In this document: piece after piece, positions 30,301 to 45,300 of the stretch
How the letters are laid out: each line of letters opens with the position of its first letter
How positions within the stretch are numbered: the first letter of the stretch is position 1
Origin: Lineus longissimus
Taxonomy: Eukaryota; Nemertea; Pilidiophora; Heteronemertea; Lineidae
Direction: 5' to 3'
Length of the DNA stretch: 64,000 nucleotides
Assembly (NCBI RefSeq): GCF_910592395.1
Contig: NC_088326.1
Span: 4,347,001-4,411,000 of the forward strand
The notes under the pieces: generated by a model
Database searches by the model: none
The model's input: only the letters and a program-made list of their open reading frames with translations
What the model was told of the DNA's origin: nothing
Translations under genes and position numbers: made by a program

Positions 30301-33300
30301 GTCTTCCTCTCATGACCTGACTCTGATCAGTTATGGACAGGGGAACTTGGTGTATGACAGTGTTAGGGAGGACTGTCTCCCTCCCATGACCTGACTCTGG
30401 TCAGTTATGGACAGGGGAACTTTGTGTATGGCAGTATTAGGGTGATCTGTCTCCCTCCCATGACCTGACTCTGGTCAGTTATGGACAGGGGAACTTGGTG
30501 TATGACAGTATTAGGGAGGACTATCTCCCTCCCATGACCTGACTCTGGTCAGTTATGGACAGGGGAACTGCGTGCATGACAGTATTAGGGAGAACTGTCT
30601 CCCTCCCATGACCTGACTCTGGTCAGTTATGGACAGGGGAACTTGGTGTATGACAGTATTAGGGAAGACTGTCTCCCTCCCATGACCTGACTCTGGTCAG
30701 TTATGGACAGGGTGACGTGGTGTATGACAGTATTAGGGAGAACTGTCTCCCTCCCATGATCTGACTCTGGTCAGTTATGGACAGGGGAACTTGGTGTATG
30801 ACAGTATTAGGGAGAACTGTCTCCCTCCCCTGACCTGAGTCTGGTCAGTTATGGACAGGGAAACTGAGCGTATGACAGTATTAGGGAGAACTGTCTCCCT
30901 CCCATGACCTGACTCTGGTCAGTTATGGACAGGGAAACTGCTTGTATGACAGCATTAGGGAGAACTGTCTCCCTCCCATGACCTGACTCTGGTCAGTTAT
31001 GGACAGGGAAACTGCTTGTATGACAGTATTAGGGAGAACTGTCTCCCTCCCATGACCTGACTCTGGTCAGTTATGGACAGGGGAACTTTGTGTATGGCAG
31101 TATTAGGGAGATCTGTCTCCCTCCCATGACCTGACTCTGGTCAGTTATGGACAGGGGAACTGGGTGCATGGCAGTATTAGGGAAGACTGTCATCCTCCCA
31201 TGACCTGACTCTGGTCAGTTATGGACAGGGGAACTTGGTGTATGGCAGTATTAGGGAGACCTGTCTCCCTCCCATGACCTTACTCTGGTCAGTTATGGAC
31301 AGGGGAACTTGGTGTATGACAGTATTAGGGAGGACTGTCTCCCTCCCATGACCTGACTCTGGTCAGTTATGGACAGGGGAACTTGGTGTATGGCAGTATT
31401 AGGGAGGACTCTTTCCCTCCCCTGACCTGACTCTGGTCAGTTATGGGCAGGGGAACTTGGTGTATGGCAGTATTAGGGAGGACTCTCTCCCTCCCCTGAC
31501 CTGACTCTGGTCGGTTATGGGCAGGGGAACTTGGTGTATGACAGTATTAGGGAGGACTGTCTCCCTCCTGTGACCTGACTCTGGTCAGTGAACTGGTTAT
31601 GGAACAGTATTAGGGAGGACCGCCCCCTCACAACCACTCTAGTCAGTTATGGGTAGGGAAGGTGAGGCTATGACAATAATATAGGGATTATTCTTCCTCC
31701 CTCTCTCCCTCCACGAGCTGGCCGCATCGGATTTCAATTTTTTCAAGGTTATAGGCTCGGCAATTGTAACTGACTGAAAAGACTGTAAAAGCAGCAAACC
31801 TGCAATGCTACATCACTGTACAGTAGAGAATGACATTTTTAAGGTAATTTTAAGTCTTTGAAGCCTGATGATCTCTACTTTAGTCAACAAAGAAAAATCT
31901 CTCTGTTTGCCCGACCTCGACTACAGTCGCAAAAACTTACTCGACACCCCTTCACTTTAAACACTTATCACAGCTTTGTAAGACTGAGGTATTCCAAATG
32001 ACAACAGCATTGTAAGACTGAGGTATTCCAAATGACAACAGCTTTGTAAGACTGAGGTATTACAAATGACAACAGCTTTGTAAGACTGAGGTATTCCAAA
32101 TGACAACAGCTTTGTAAGACTGAGGTATTCCAAATGACAAAAGCTTTGATAGACTGAGGTATTCCAAATGACAACAGCTTTGTAAGACTGAGGTGTTCCA
32201 AATGACAACAGCTTTGTAAGACTGAGGTATTCCAAATGACAACAGCTTTGTAAGACTGAGGTATCCAAATGACAACAGCTTTGTAAGACTGAGGTGTTCC
32301 AAATGACAACAGCTTTGTAAGACTGAGGTGTTCCAAATGACAACAGCTTTGTAAGACTGAGGTATTCCAAATGACAAAAGCTTTGAAAGACTGAGGTGTT
32401 CCAAATGACAACAGCTTTGTAAGACTGAGGTGTTCCAAATGACAACAGCTTTGTATGACTGAGGTGTTCCAAATGACAACAGCTTTGTAAGACTGAGGTG
32501 TTCCAAATGACAACAGCTTTGTAAGACTGAGGTATTCCAAATGACAACAGCTTTGTAAGACTGAGGTATCCAAATGACAAAAGCTTTGATAGACTGAGGT
32601 GTTCCAAATGACAACAGCTTTGTATGACTGAGGTATTCCAAATGACAACAGCTTTGTAAGACTGAGGTATTCCAAATGACAACAGCTTTGTAAGACTGAG
32701 GTATTCCAAATGACAACTTTGGTTACATAGTGCAGCAGCTGAGCGTGATTTTCATGTGAGGTTTTCCAGGTGTGAGTATTTTGGTGTCAAAGGTGACGTA
32801 AACAACATTTTGCTTTGGGGAAACTCGGGCTTTATGGGGTGGTATTTCCATGGAAACTCGGGCTCGAAAGGGTTAAGTTAGAGATATCAGTGATCAGACA
32901 ATGGCACCTTGTGTGCGACAGCATGACATGCTAGCTAATATTACACCCTATAATATGATTAGCGGGTAAAAGCGCCTGTTCTAATCGCCAAAGTATCTCC
33001 CACAATATCATATAACGTGTATTTTCATCAAACAATAGCAATCTTCCACAATCGCATTATGAGTCATAAATGTCATGACATTTAGATCTTGAGGTTGGGA
33101 TTGCTCCTAGAAGTAACGTTTAATGTCATCTCCTAGAGGTAACGTTTAATGTCATCGTCAAGCCACAGTCTTCATACTGTTAGTACTTGCCTGGAGGTAT
33201 ACTAGCCTATGTGCTACATGTAGGCTCGAGAAAGTGATTGGTTACATGCTAAAGACAGATGAAGAAAGTTGTTTCGCGGCCTAGCTTTTTTTCGATATCA

Positions 33301-36300
33301 GGGTAAGGCACTTCTTTTTTTTGTTTTTTATTGACGGTATATGTCAGAGGCAACACATTTCAAGGGAAAATACCTCTGTACCATATGATCCAAGGAGAGA
33401 TGTCCCTCTCCAACACACGCCCACTGGTAGGCTCTTTCCGATGAGGCCAGTTGGCTGGCCGTCAGCTAGTTTAATATCATGAAAATGGGGTACAATACAA
33501 TACAATACGGTGCCTTCTCACCAGGTGCCTGGCAGTAGAGGTAGGAGTTTAGAAGTAATGAGTGTCTCGTAAGCCAAAGCTAACTAGCCCTTTCATTAGG
33601 GATGACACAATAATAAACAAACTTTACCTTACACACTAGAATGCAGAAATCCTTAAATCATGATTTATATCATCAGGGATTATACTCATCAAGAATTAAT
33701 AAAGACAAGTCTTTTAATAATTCTTGATATAATGGAAGTGATATCAGTATAGGCTGTGCACTGGTGGTGTGATGAAAAACACTTTAACCATTTCGACGCC
33801 GCACCTCTGAGAAAAAAGTTGAATTAAATATAATACTGCTGGCGCCTAAAGGTTAAGGGTGGGGGGGGCAAAAAGTGAAATGATGAGACACAAAAACTTA
33901 TTATTGACAGCAGTCAAATTCGACGTGGGGGGGGGGGGGTTACAAGTAGTGAGTTGTTTTTCCCTCGCCTAACTCAGAGATCATGTCCCAGGACCTTGGC
34001 AAGTTGGAACGCCTGTCTGATTCTCGGCAAGCTGGGGAACTGATTCTCCTGGGCGTCTTTTTATTTTTGAAAGAGACACCTCGGCCAGGGCACCCCCTCC
34101 CCTCAAGTAAAGTAGAATGGGGTAATTGTAGCCCTAGTTTATTTGTAGCCCCTGCATTGTTGTGATGCATGGGGAAATCAATCAATATCATACGCAGGAG
34201 CTACAATTAAACCGGGGCTACAATTACCCCATTCTACCTTATAGGTGATCAGGCCTGAAAAGGTAAAATCATCCCGGGGGGGGGGGGGGGATGAATTAAC
34301 CCCTATCACCCCTGCAACATTTTTTACTTTCCTTCCTGCCGTGCCCAGGAAATATGGTAAGCCTCTACATAAATCATCATATCTACAATGCCTTTACATA
34401 ACATTTATATTATAGTACAAGCAAAGTCGATTAAAAATGCATCACTTCTCTTACATTCGATATAAGGGCCATTTGACCAACATGCAGCAATAACATAATA
34501 GTCGCAGACATGAGAACAAACAATATTTAGCCATCTGCATTGCTACAGTCCTGGTCATAAGAAAGTATTAGCCTTTTTTATATATGCATGATATAATATG
34601 CACTTATTACAATAACAAACGACTACTAGGATCCGTCAACTGCACTCCTAAAAACAAGGGTTTTGGGGGTTTTCAAAACCCTTTGTGGGTTTTTCAACCA
34701 ACACACATGCACCCCTTCAGGTTTTTCGAAGGCATGAAAAACCCTACTGTTTTTTAAGCTTGTGAAAAGCTCAAAGGGTTTTCCATTTCCTTGAAAAACC
34801 TCTTTAGCGTGTATATTTGTGTTCGCTGAAAAACTCTTTAAAAGCTTTCCCAAAAGCTGAAAAAACCATATTCTTAAAGGGGATTTCGCACACCAACGAT
34901 TCAGCCTCCTTTTCACATTTTCTCGGGCAGTGAAATTGAACCGTCTCATTTCCTATTCATAAGTCTGGCGCAGATCAGTTAGCTAGATTAGGCCTGCTGA
35001 ACATGTGGACAATAGGGTTCCATCAGTAAGCTAGATTAGGCCTGCTGAACATGTGGACAATAGGGTTCCATCAGTAAGCTAGATTAGGCCTGCTGAACAT
35101 GTGGACAATAGGGTTCCATCAGTAAGCTAGATTAGGCCTGCTGAACATGTGGACAATAGGGTTCCATCAGTAAGCTAGATTAGGCCTGCTGAACATATCG
35201 CAATAGGGTTTCATTCAGTAATTTGCTTATGACTTGATGATGCTTTGATACCTAATGAGGTGTGCATGGGAAGGGCATTGCAATTGTCATAAGAAATACA
35301 CTTTAAGAGTGAGTGATCATACAGTAGGCTACTGCAGCAATATTAAAAATTTGTTTTCATTTCTTCTAGACGATTTTTAATTACATTTATTCAAACTAGC
35401 AGCAAACAATCGTGGTCCATTCACTTTTGACAAAGACTGTACATGAGTTGTTTTCTACAAAATGTGAAAATTGCCTGTAGTTATGGCTGTAATCGTAAAT
35501 AGATGGCCTTCTGTCAGTAGAAGTAATGGGAAGATATGCAGAATTGTTTACGTAATTACACTAATTACACGGCAAACACAACAATAGCACATAATGGCTA
35601 GAAAACGACCATGACATTATTTATTGGTATCTGGGAAAGTGTTCTAGGTGATCCGAACTCACTTGTCACTGACCCGCTCAGTGATGTCACGGCATGTAGG
35701 TTTTGTAAAGGAAAATGTGTGATAATTACCAGTAATTTTGAGTTTGCTTAGAAAACAAGGGATGATGGACATAATTATTGGTTGTGATAGTCAGATGGTG
35801 GTACAACATGTCGCATATTGACAAGCAATAGTGACCTTGGGACGAATGGACAGTAATCGTCTGTTTTCATATAGAGGCACACAAAATTGTTTCGAGGTTG
35901 AACAAATTGAGAGAAAAATCTCACTACGGAGGAAAAAATGCGTAATGAACATTTTCCATGTGAGTTAGCTGAAGATTTGAGGCAACACAAGAATCCTCTG
36001 TATTCACCAAAATAAATTATGAATATCCTGAATAAATTATGAATGTCCTGAATCTAACTGAGGTTTCTGGTCCGTGGGAGCATCCTGAAAAAGACGATCG
36101 GCCAACTTGGTGTTGCAGGCCCTACTGATATCATTTCCATTACATCAAGAATTATCAAAGACTTGTCTTTATTAACCCTCGTTTTCTAACCAAGAGATTC
36201 TATGACCGAAGTTTCTGCCTATGTATTGTGTGATAATTACATGTATAAGGCACTATCAGCCAAATTTTACTTTCAACCCATTTCCAAGCAAAAAAAAGTA

Positions 36301-39300
36301 TAAATGGATACATCTCATTTTGAAACCAAACGTTATCAAGTATCTTTACATGACGTACCTTTTGATTTGTTCGTACAGTAATCTTCCCTCCACACCTCGC
36401 GCATGATTTGAGGTTGCAATAGGTACACGTATGTCCGACGCCATCAGCGAACTTGGTCTTGTGGCATATGTCGCAGACGGCGCCGAGGTTGCCCTGCACC
36501 TGGGTCGTCTGTACCCGTGTGTCGTTGAGTTTCTTGACATGTTGTTCTGTCTTTTTAAGATCGTCTTGCAGATTTCTGAAAAACAAAGTTTTGATTGCAT
36601 CAGTGACGACAATAGAATAATAGATAAGGACGGAATGTCAAGTGAAATTTTATGTTGATTTCTAGTTCATTTTGTGATAGATCTTTATGATTATGATGTT
36701 ATTTTCATACACAGTGGAACCTCCCTTAGCGGACATCTCTCTATTAAGGACACTAGTTCTGGTCCCAAATTGGCTGTTTCCTTTCAATTTGACCTCTCTA
36801 ATCAGGACAACTCTCTATTAAGGACACCAGTTCTGGTCCCAAATTGGCTGTTTCCTTTCAATTTGACCCCTCTAATCAGGACAACTCTCTATTAAGGACA
36901 CCAGTTCTGGTCCCAAACTGGCTGTTTCCTTTCAATTTGACCTCTCTTATCAGGACAACTCTCTATTAAGGACACTAGTCCTGGTCCCAAATTGGCTGTT
37001 TCCGTTCAATTTGACCTCTCTAATCATGACACCTCTCTATTAAGGACACTAGTTCTGGTCCCAAATTGGCTGTTTCCTTTCAATTTGACCTCTCTAATCA
37101 GGACAACTCTCTATTAAGGACACTAGTTCTGGTCCCAAATTGGCTGTTTCCTTTCAATTTGACCTCTCTAATCAGGACAACTCTCTATTAATAAGGACAC
37201 CAGTTCTGGTCCCAAATTGGCTGTTTCCTTTCAATTTGACCTCTCTAATCAGGACAACTCTCTATTAATAAGGACACCAGTTCTGGTCCCAAATTGGCTG
37301 TTTCCTTTCAATTTGACCTCTCTAATCAGGACACCTCTCTATTAAGGACACTAGTTCTGGTCCCAAATTGGCTGTTTCCTTTCAATTTGACCTCTCTAAT
37401 CAGGACAACTCTCTATTAAGGACACTAGTTCTGGTCCCAAATTGGCTGTTTCCTTTCAATTTGACCTCTCTAATCAGGACAACTCTCTATTAATAAGGAC
37501 ACCAGTTCTGGTCCCAAATTGGCTGTTTCCTTTCAATTTGACCTCTCTAATCAGGACAACTCTCTATTAATAAGGACACCAGTTCTGGTCCCAAATTGGC
37601 TGTTTCCTTTCAATTTGACCTCTCTAATCAGGACATCCCTCTAACAAGGACATCATTTGTCGTCCAAAGGGTGTCCTTAATAGAGAGGTTCTACTGTACT
37701 AACTTTGAAATCAGGACCCTATTTTTCAAAACGAGTTTTCTTCCAAAAGCTGCCATTAACTTGTGTTATCTAGATCCTTCAGTTAAGGGTTGACCATAGG
37801 TACCACCATTTTGGCTAGAATTTGAAATCCTAAAGCACTTCTTCAAGATGAAGTGAATGCCCACTTTAAACCGTGGATGCTAATCTCTGGAAAACAAAGA
37901 ACAGACTCCCACCCTTTAAATTGGCATTAAGTTCGTTTTGAAAGAGTTCTTAGTGCTTGAGGATATCAAGTTCAATCCAATATGGTGGTGTCTATGGTCA
38001 ATAAAAAACCTGTTTTGAACAACTGGGCCGATTTGCCAAATTCCCACCGAGAAATCACCACACACGACTAAATAAATATCAACGAATGTCTGGTACTGTT
38101 TTCAAATGCAAAACAAGTGCTCCCAAACAAAAAATATTGTTCCAGCAACCTGCAATAATTATCACATGAGATCTCTTGTTTGCAGCAGTTATTGCATGCA
38201 CCTGGGACAAGAATTGGTCATCTCCACAACTTGCAACAAATGTCAGACTCGGCAGTGATTGGTTTAACCAGCAGACATTCGACCTTTTTGCCATTATTCA
38301 ATGATGATTTTCATTTGTCTCTGCAACAGATATCCCTCGTTTGTGGGGCACTTAATTTCAGCATCTCATTACGATATGCCTTGTCTCCACATCCTGTGAC
38401 AACGAGCACATTAATTTTAGCACATTAATCTTACTCTGACTTCTTCAGAAACAACTTGGAAAATACACACAGTGATATTATTTTTGTTTGATAACCTCTT
38501 AAGTTACTCAAAATCAAAACTAGCATTGATAATTTGTAACACCCAGCATTTGCTTAAAAACATAAAAAATCGAAAGCGCTCCACAAATGAGCAACTTCTA
38601 TTGTGACCTGCGCTGTAGCCATTGGAAATGCATGACAATATGACAAATGCATTGGTAATGTATGACAATATGACAAATGCATTGGTAATGCATGACAATA
38701 TGACAAATGCATTGGTAATGCATGACAATATGACAAATGCATTGGAAATGCATGACAACAAGACAAATGCATTGGAAATGCATTGGTCAAAGCTTTTATA
38801 AACTGTGAAAAACATAACTAGAAAGTGCAGGACTGGCATACAGTGTGCATAACGTGACCTCTGACCTCGTTAAAGGGACAGGCCTTTTTCTGAAACAAAC
38901 AGTGCAAAACTGAAGGAGGAAAACATAATTACAATCAGAACAGTTATCATTCCAAACACTCATGCAATTGAAATAATTGACTGCTATGAAAATTGATTTT
39001 TTTTTCTCAATGTGATAATTTTTGACATCTAAATCTCTCTCCTAGGCTCCAGAACTTCATGCCATCGGTTTCATGGAACTCGGTTTTGATGTCAAAATTA
39101 AATGACATTTTAGAACAATTGTTTTTGGATGATATAAAGTGCATTCTGTTTTGGGTACAGATATACAGTGAATAAATCTTTACTTATCTGAACACATTAT
39201 ATTGTCGGAATGTGACAGAAATTCTGTGGCCAATAGGACCCAAACATCCCCCCCTCCCCCTCATCACATAAGGCACTGAAAGCCTGTGGGTTTGACATGA

Positions 39301-42300
39301 TTTCCAAACAGCTCACGACAAGTTCACCCATGCTTCAGATTACTGACATGATTTCCAAACAGCTCTCTCCACAAGTTCACTCATGCTTCAGTTTACTAAC
39401 ATGATTTCCAAACAGCTCTCCACAAGTTCACTCATGCTTCAGATTACTGACATGATTTCCAAACAGCTCTCCACAAGTTCACTCATGCTTCAGATTACTG
39501 ACATGATTTCCAAACAGCTCTCCACAAGTTCACTCATGCTTCAGATTACTGACATGATTTCCAAACAGCTCTCTCCACAAGTTCACTCATGCTTCAGTTT
39601 ACTAACATGATTTCCAAACAGCTCTCCACAAGTTCACTCATGCTTCAGATTACTGACATGATTTCCAAACAGCTATCAACAAGTTCACTCATGCTTCAGA
39701 TTACTGACATGATTTCCAAACAGCTCTCTCCACAAGTTCACTCATGCTTTACATTACTGACACTCTCTCCCGACCCCAAACTCATCTGTTTTCAACCATC
39801 AAAATTAGAAAAACACCCCCAAAAATGTAGCATTTCTTGCATAATTCTATCAAAAATCCAGAAAATGATCCAAAATTGAAGTCTTTTGCTAGGCTGAGGA
39901 AACAATAAGCCTTTCTGAGAGAAATGCTGAATGCAGCCACCCTAACCCAAGGAGGGGATAGGGCTCTAACCCACAACTCATAGGTCTGACTGACTTTTAA
40001 ACAAAGTGTCGAACTCCCATCAATGATTGGCCAAGATGGCATGTTCAGAAGACAACTGATGAGGAGTTTGAACAGAAATATGATTGTCAAAAATTGGGTT
40101 TGATATCACGCATCGTCCATGAGAAAAGAAGACTTCGCCCATGACTAGCACACTGGCCCAGTGGGTAAAGAATTAAGGGTTGACCATAGGCACCACCATA
40201 GCTAGAAATTGAAAGCCTAAAGCAATTCGAACTCTTTCAAAACGAAATGAATGCCAATTTCAACGGTGGGAGACCAGCTAGAGAGGTCGAGAACTCAGGT
40301 TTTAAATGGGCATTTTATCGAAGTTCTAGTTGCTTTAGGATTTCAAGTACTAGCCAAAATTGTGGTACTTGTGGTCAACCCTTAAAGTTACACAGTGAAG
40401 GTAATCTTATCTTGGATAACAGGATACTGATAACCATAAAAGACGAGTAATTTATGGGGTCGAAAATCAAACCCAGAAAGATTTAATTCACCAGAATGTG
40501 TACTAACTTCTAAAATGTCCATTATTCGGGACCCAAGCTACAAAAAAAAGACAACCAGAATTCAAACTGTCAAGGAAAGCTCAGAAACTGACCAGAAAAT
40601 AAGACAAATATGATATGATTTTTCAAGGAATCTCTGGGGCAGATGATAAATGCAAATTCTTATAAAGCGCTTTATAATGTACCACATTCTCAAAGTGTTT
40701 TACACTTACTCCCTGTGGACTATAAAGCTGAAACCTTCCAGTAGAACTCAGATGAGCTGCTCAATCAGCGTAACATCCTTAGCATTTACGACCAATTTCC
40801 CAAAGACCTGGGTGAAGCTCGGCATATAAGGCAAAGAGACCTGCTTGGAGTCTCACGCCGCCAGTTGGGATCGAACTAGGGACATCTTGACTGTTAGGCA
40901 GAGATCCGGGTCATCACACCACGGCAGCTTCTGATGATTAAGCTTAAGAGCCATGTAATACAAAATGTTGGCCAACGTCCGGCCTTGTCAACACACAACA
41001 GAGGCGGAAACATCAAAGAGAACCTGGCTACTCTATCCCCCTCTCCTCTAGACCAAACAGTCACAACATATCATGAACTTTTCAAAAGAGAAGAATAAAG
41101 AATGCAAGGCAGGAGAGGAGACACATTCTTAATCATGCCCTGTTTTGTCGAATACATCTACGGTAGCAGAAATTATGCGTAATATAAAATTGTAAAATTC
41201 AACCTTGCCCCATGGCAAAATGATTTGGAGATCATGCCTGGGAAGGAAGTTTATTGGCTGTTCAAAAATCCAAACATAGCCAGTTTTCAGCCTGTATTTA
41301 GTTTTCTCCTCCAATCAAAGACGTCTCAGTCACTTTTAAAAGGTCTATAGAGGTAAACAGATTTCAGATGATCGAGCCGCAATTGTTTAATACTAACCCC
41401 TTGAACCTGTGGAATGGTTAACTGGCCTTTAACTAGAGTGAAGGATACCCCGAAGGACGGTAAACTTGCCTTTAACTAGAGTGAAGGATACCCCGCAGGA
41501 TGGTAAACTGGCCTTTAACTAGAGTGAAGGATACCGCGCGGGACGGTAAACTGGCCTTTAACTAGAGTGAAGGAGACACCGTGGGACGGTAAACTTGCCT
41601 TTAACTAGACTGAAGGATACCATGCGTGACGGTAAACTGGCCTTCAACTGGAGTGAAGGAGACCCGGCGTGACGGTAAACTGGCCTTTAACTAGAGTGAA
41701 GGAGACACCGCGGGATGGTAAATCGGCCTGTGAATGCCCTTTAAGAGTAACTAACATACCAAACGAACTATGGTGCTGCTGTTCTGGTTTTCTGATGAGT
41801 ACCTCATGGAGAATGTTTGCTGTGTGATTCAGTCAGTTTTGTTCAGATTTTGATCAAATTTTCATTGATCAAATTTTCGGCAAAATGACCAGGAGGAACT
41901 TGAGTTTAGAGTTGAAATGACTTTGAAAGCAAATCTAACAGCGGCAATGAGCGCGAAGTCTGTTACAATGACAGAGGATAACATCAGTAGATGATTTCTC
42001 AGTTCATTCAGTAACATCGCAAACATTGCTGCAGTAAAGTTATTCATTCATGCAACTTTGCTGAAATTCAGAATCAATATATTTTTTTGTATCAGTCTAC
42101 AAAGCAGCATTGTTGACATTCATATTTAGGACACATTTTCACAATAGGAAATTATGAAATTCAAGTTCAATTTTAAACATCTCGAACCAGCCTAGGCCTT
42201 TAAGATTTTAGTAGTGTATGATGTCAATGGTAGATTGTGGAGGAAAAATTTATGCGCGATATTCAACACCAAGATAACTGGTACCTGGGAATAAAAAAAC

Positions 42301-45300
42301 TCTTCAACAGACACTAAAGTCACCATTTTAAGTGCATTTCAGCGGCAGATCCAGGACTCAGAGAAAGAGCAGGCCCCTCGGAAAATGAGGTGCCAAGGTG
42401 TTTGTAAAATGATGTTCCCTGGTGCTTTTCGCAGTGACTGTTCAAACGTGCAAAGAATACTTTGAAATGGATATGCACTCTTTGCTTCGACACCTGCATC
42501 TGCATCATTTCTCCAAGTGGATTAACTGGGTGCACACTCTACAATGCAGATAGCAGTATACCACACTCTACAATGCGGATAGCAGCATATACCACACTCT
42601 ACAATGTGGATAGCAGCATATGCTCGAAAATGGCCAGAAATGTAGTAACTTGTGTAATCTGTGGCAAAAGGGTTAATTACGTCAAATTTCATTAGAATGC
42701 ACTGAAGAGAAGACTAAACTGAGGTCAAAACCTGGCAAAACGTCATTTTCAAAACAGCCAGAAATGAAATGAAATGATAAGATCAAGACGTAGGTTGTAT
42801 ACTTACGTCTTCGGTCTATATATAGCAGCGCGGGGAAGAAAGGGAGAGCGGATTAATATTCACGATTAGAAAACAGACCGAGATTCGTTTTCGGAGATAC
42901 TCCGAGAATGAAACCAACTTGATGCTGAAGATGATATAATTGTCATAAGATGCTAAATGAGCGAGAAAGACAAAATCATCCAGAAAACTGAGTGAAAGAT
43001 TTTTGGCGAAATAATGAAAAATTCAGAGGAACTCGAGGAAAATGTTTCAAGTTTGAAGAGTTTTTTATGAAATGAAATGAATCATGTTTAAATCAATGTT
43101 GTGCTGTAAGAGAGTGCAAGCCAATATGATTATAGACTAAAGTAGGACAGAATTGCTTGTCAGACACACATGCAGTAACACAACTAGAGCTAAAAAGCTT
43201 TTCTGAAAGTCAGTAAAGTTCCTTATGAATTAGATTATTGTCACAGAATTGGTCAGCTTGGTGGTTGTGATGCGATCATTGAGTAAACCAGTGTCAGCCA
43301 GGAGACAAGAGTGATCACTCCTGCTCCCGTAAACTTCTGCAAATTTTTTTGCAGGAGTGATGTCAGACAACTCCCATGGCCATCCTTGCTTCAACTCGAA
43401 CTGTTCTACATCACTCCTGTAAAAGGCTAGACCTCACTCTGTAAAATACCATCAAGGGAGTGAACTGATCACTCCCATTCAAATTTCTCCTGACTGCCAC
43501 TGTGAAACAACTGCAAAACAATTTGGATCTTGATCTGTTTTCTTCGTGAACATACTCTCCCTCTTGTTTGCCTCCCACCCCCATCCCATCCGAAACTAGA
43601 ATCCACACACCTTCACAGGGGCTTAACAAGCTTTTTGGTTGGGGGGGGGGGCAAAAGGCTCTTTTGGGGGGGGAAATGACCCTTTTCTAAATTTTTCCGC
43701 CAATAGTACAGTCAAAAACACATTTTGGTGATGTCTGGGACGCATTTGCCCCCTTGCTAGCTATGTCCCTGCTTCAGTGCCTCCCTATAGTCGAATCACT
43801 CAAAGCAGTAAAAAGACTGCATAGTTTTGAAGTTAGAACTCTTGGCAATTTCACACAATCTCCACTCGAGACGATACTGTGTCACCATGTGATGGAGGTG
43901 CAACTATATTGCAAGTAATTAAAATGGCCATAAATGTGTTGTTTTTATCAATTAAGATGATTGAGAGTCATAATTGTTATCAAAATAGCAGAACTGCCTA
44001 CCCTTGAGCCCAGCAATGTGTAAAAACTCTTGGTTAAAAAGTGTAATCAGCAACGGAAAGTGTAATTCCTGGGTTTTCTGACGATTTTGGCACGATTTTT
44101 AAGAAATCTTCTTAAGTCAAAGTGTAAAATGACCCTAAAAAATTGTAAACAGGCCTGTCAATGTGTTAAATTTCCTCCAAATGTGTAAGGGTAGGCAGCC
44201 CTGAAATAGCCATATCATTATGCTACTCAAATGATTTCTTTGATATATCACTACGCCATTGTGATCAATATCAATATACGTGTACATGAGTTGTTTGGGC
44301 AAAATACTGCAGTCCTGTGGTAGACCAACCCAACAATAAACCTTGTCTGAAGACTGCGGATTGCTATCACAGAAGATAATTGAACCAGCAACCTCTGTCA
44401 GAACATCAACCACTACGCCAACCCCCCCTTGTCTAAGAATAACCACAGCACTGAAGACATCAAACCAACAACCTCTGTCAGAACATCAACCACTACGCAC
44501 ACACCCCCATGTCCAAGAATAACCACAGCACTGAAGACATCTAACCAGCAACCTCTGTCAGAACATCAACCACTACGCACACACCCCCATGTCCAAGAAT
44601 AACCACAGCACTGAAGACATCAAACCAGCAACCTCTGTCAGAACATCAACCACTACGCACACACCCCCATGTCTAAGAATAACCACAGCACTGAAGACAT
44701 CAAACCAGCAACCTCTGTCAGAACATCAACCACTACACCCACATGTCCGAGAAACACCACACAAACCAACAACCTCTCCATCAGTACATCAACCGTTACA
44801 CCCACACCCCCAAGTCCAAGAATACCCACTGCACTGAAGATAAGTTATCAATCAAAAACAGACCATCAACATCAAGAAGTGGCTTTGAACTTCAGACAAT
44901 GATCCAAAATAGAATGTAATTGTTTTTCATGTTGAGTTTGTTCTCTTGAACCAATAAATCAATGCAGGGCAACTAGAATTCAATATCGCTTGCTTACATG
45001 AACAGTAGATGCATCCCTATCTTATAAAGGTCACCAGGCATTAATGTCATGTAACCAAGAGGGTGAGACCTTAATGCTATCAACAGATTGAGACCTAAAA
45101 CATTGTTGTCAGGAGAGACCTTAATGTCTTCAACAGGTTGAGACAAAACGGCAGATTGAAACCAGGTTGAGACCAAAAGTGTTGTTGTCAGTGTGAGACC
45201 TTAATGTTATCAACAGATTGAGACCTAAAGTGTTGTCAGCAGAGGTTTCAGCAACCATAGTGAGACCTTAATGTCATCAACAGGTTGATACCTGAAGTGT

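Noticed and set aside
31957-32716. Three long overlapping proteins of 218-250 residues
   Set aside because: Products of a 34-bp repeat that lacks stops in any frame; no splice sites, domain or start context.
34626-34949. 107-residue minus-strand protein
   Set aside because: Low-complexity GGGTTTTC/AAAACCC repeat region with no domain.
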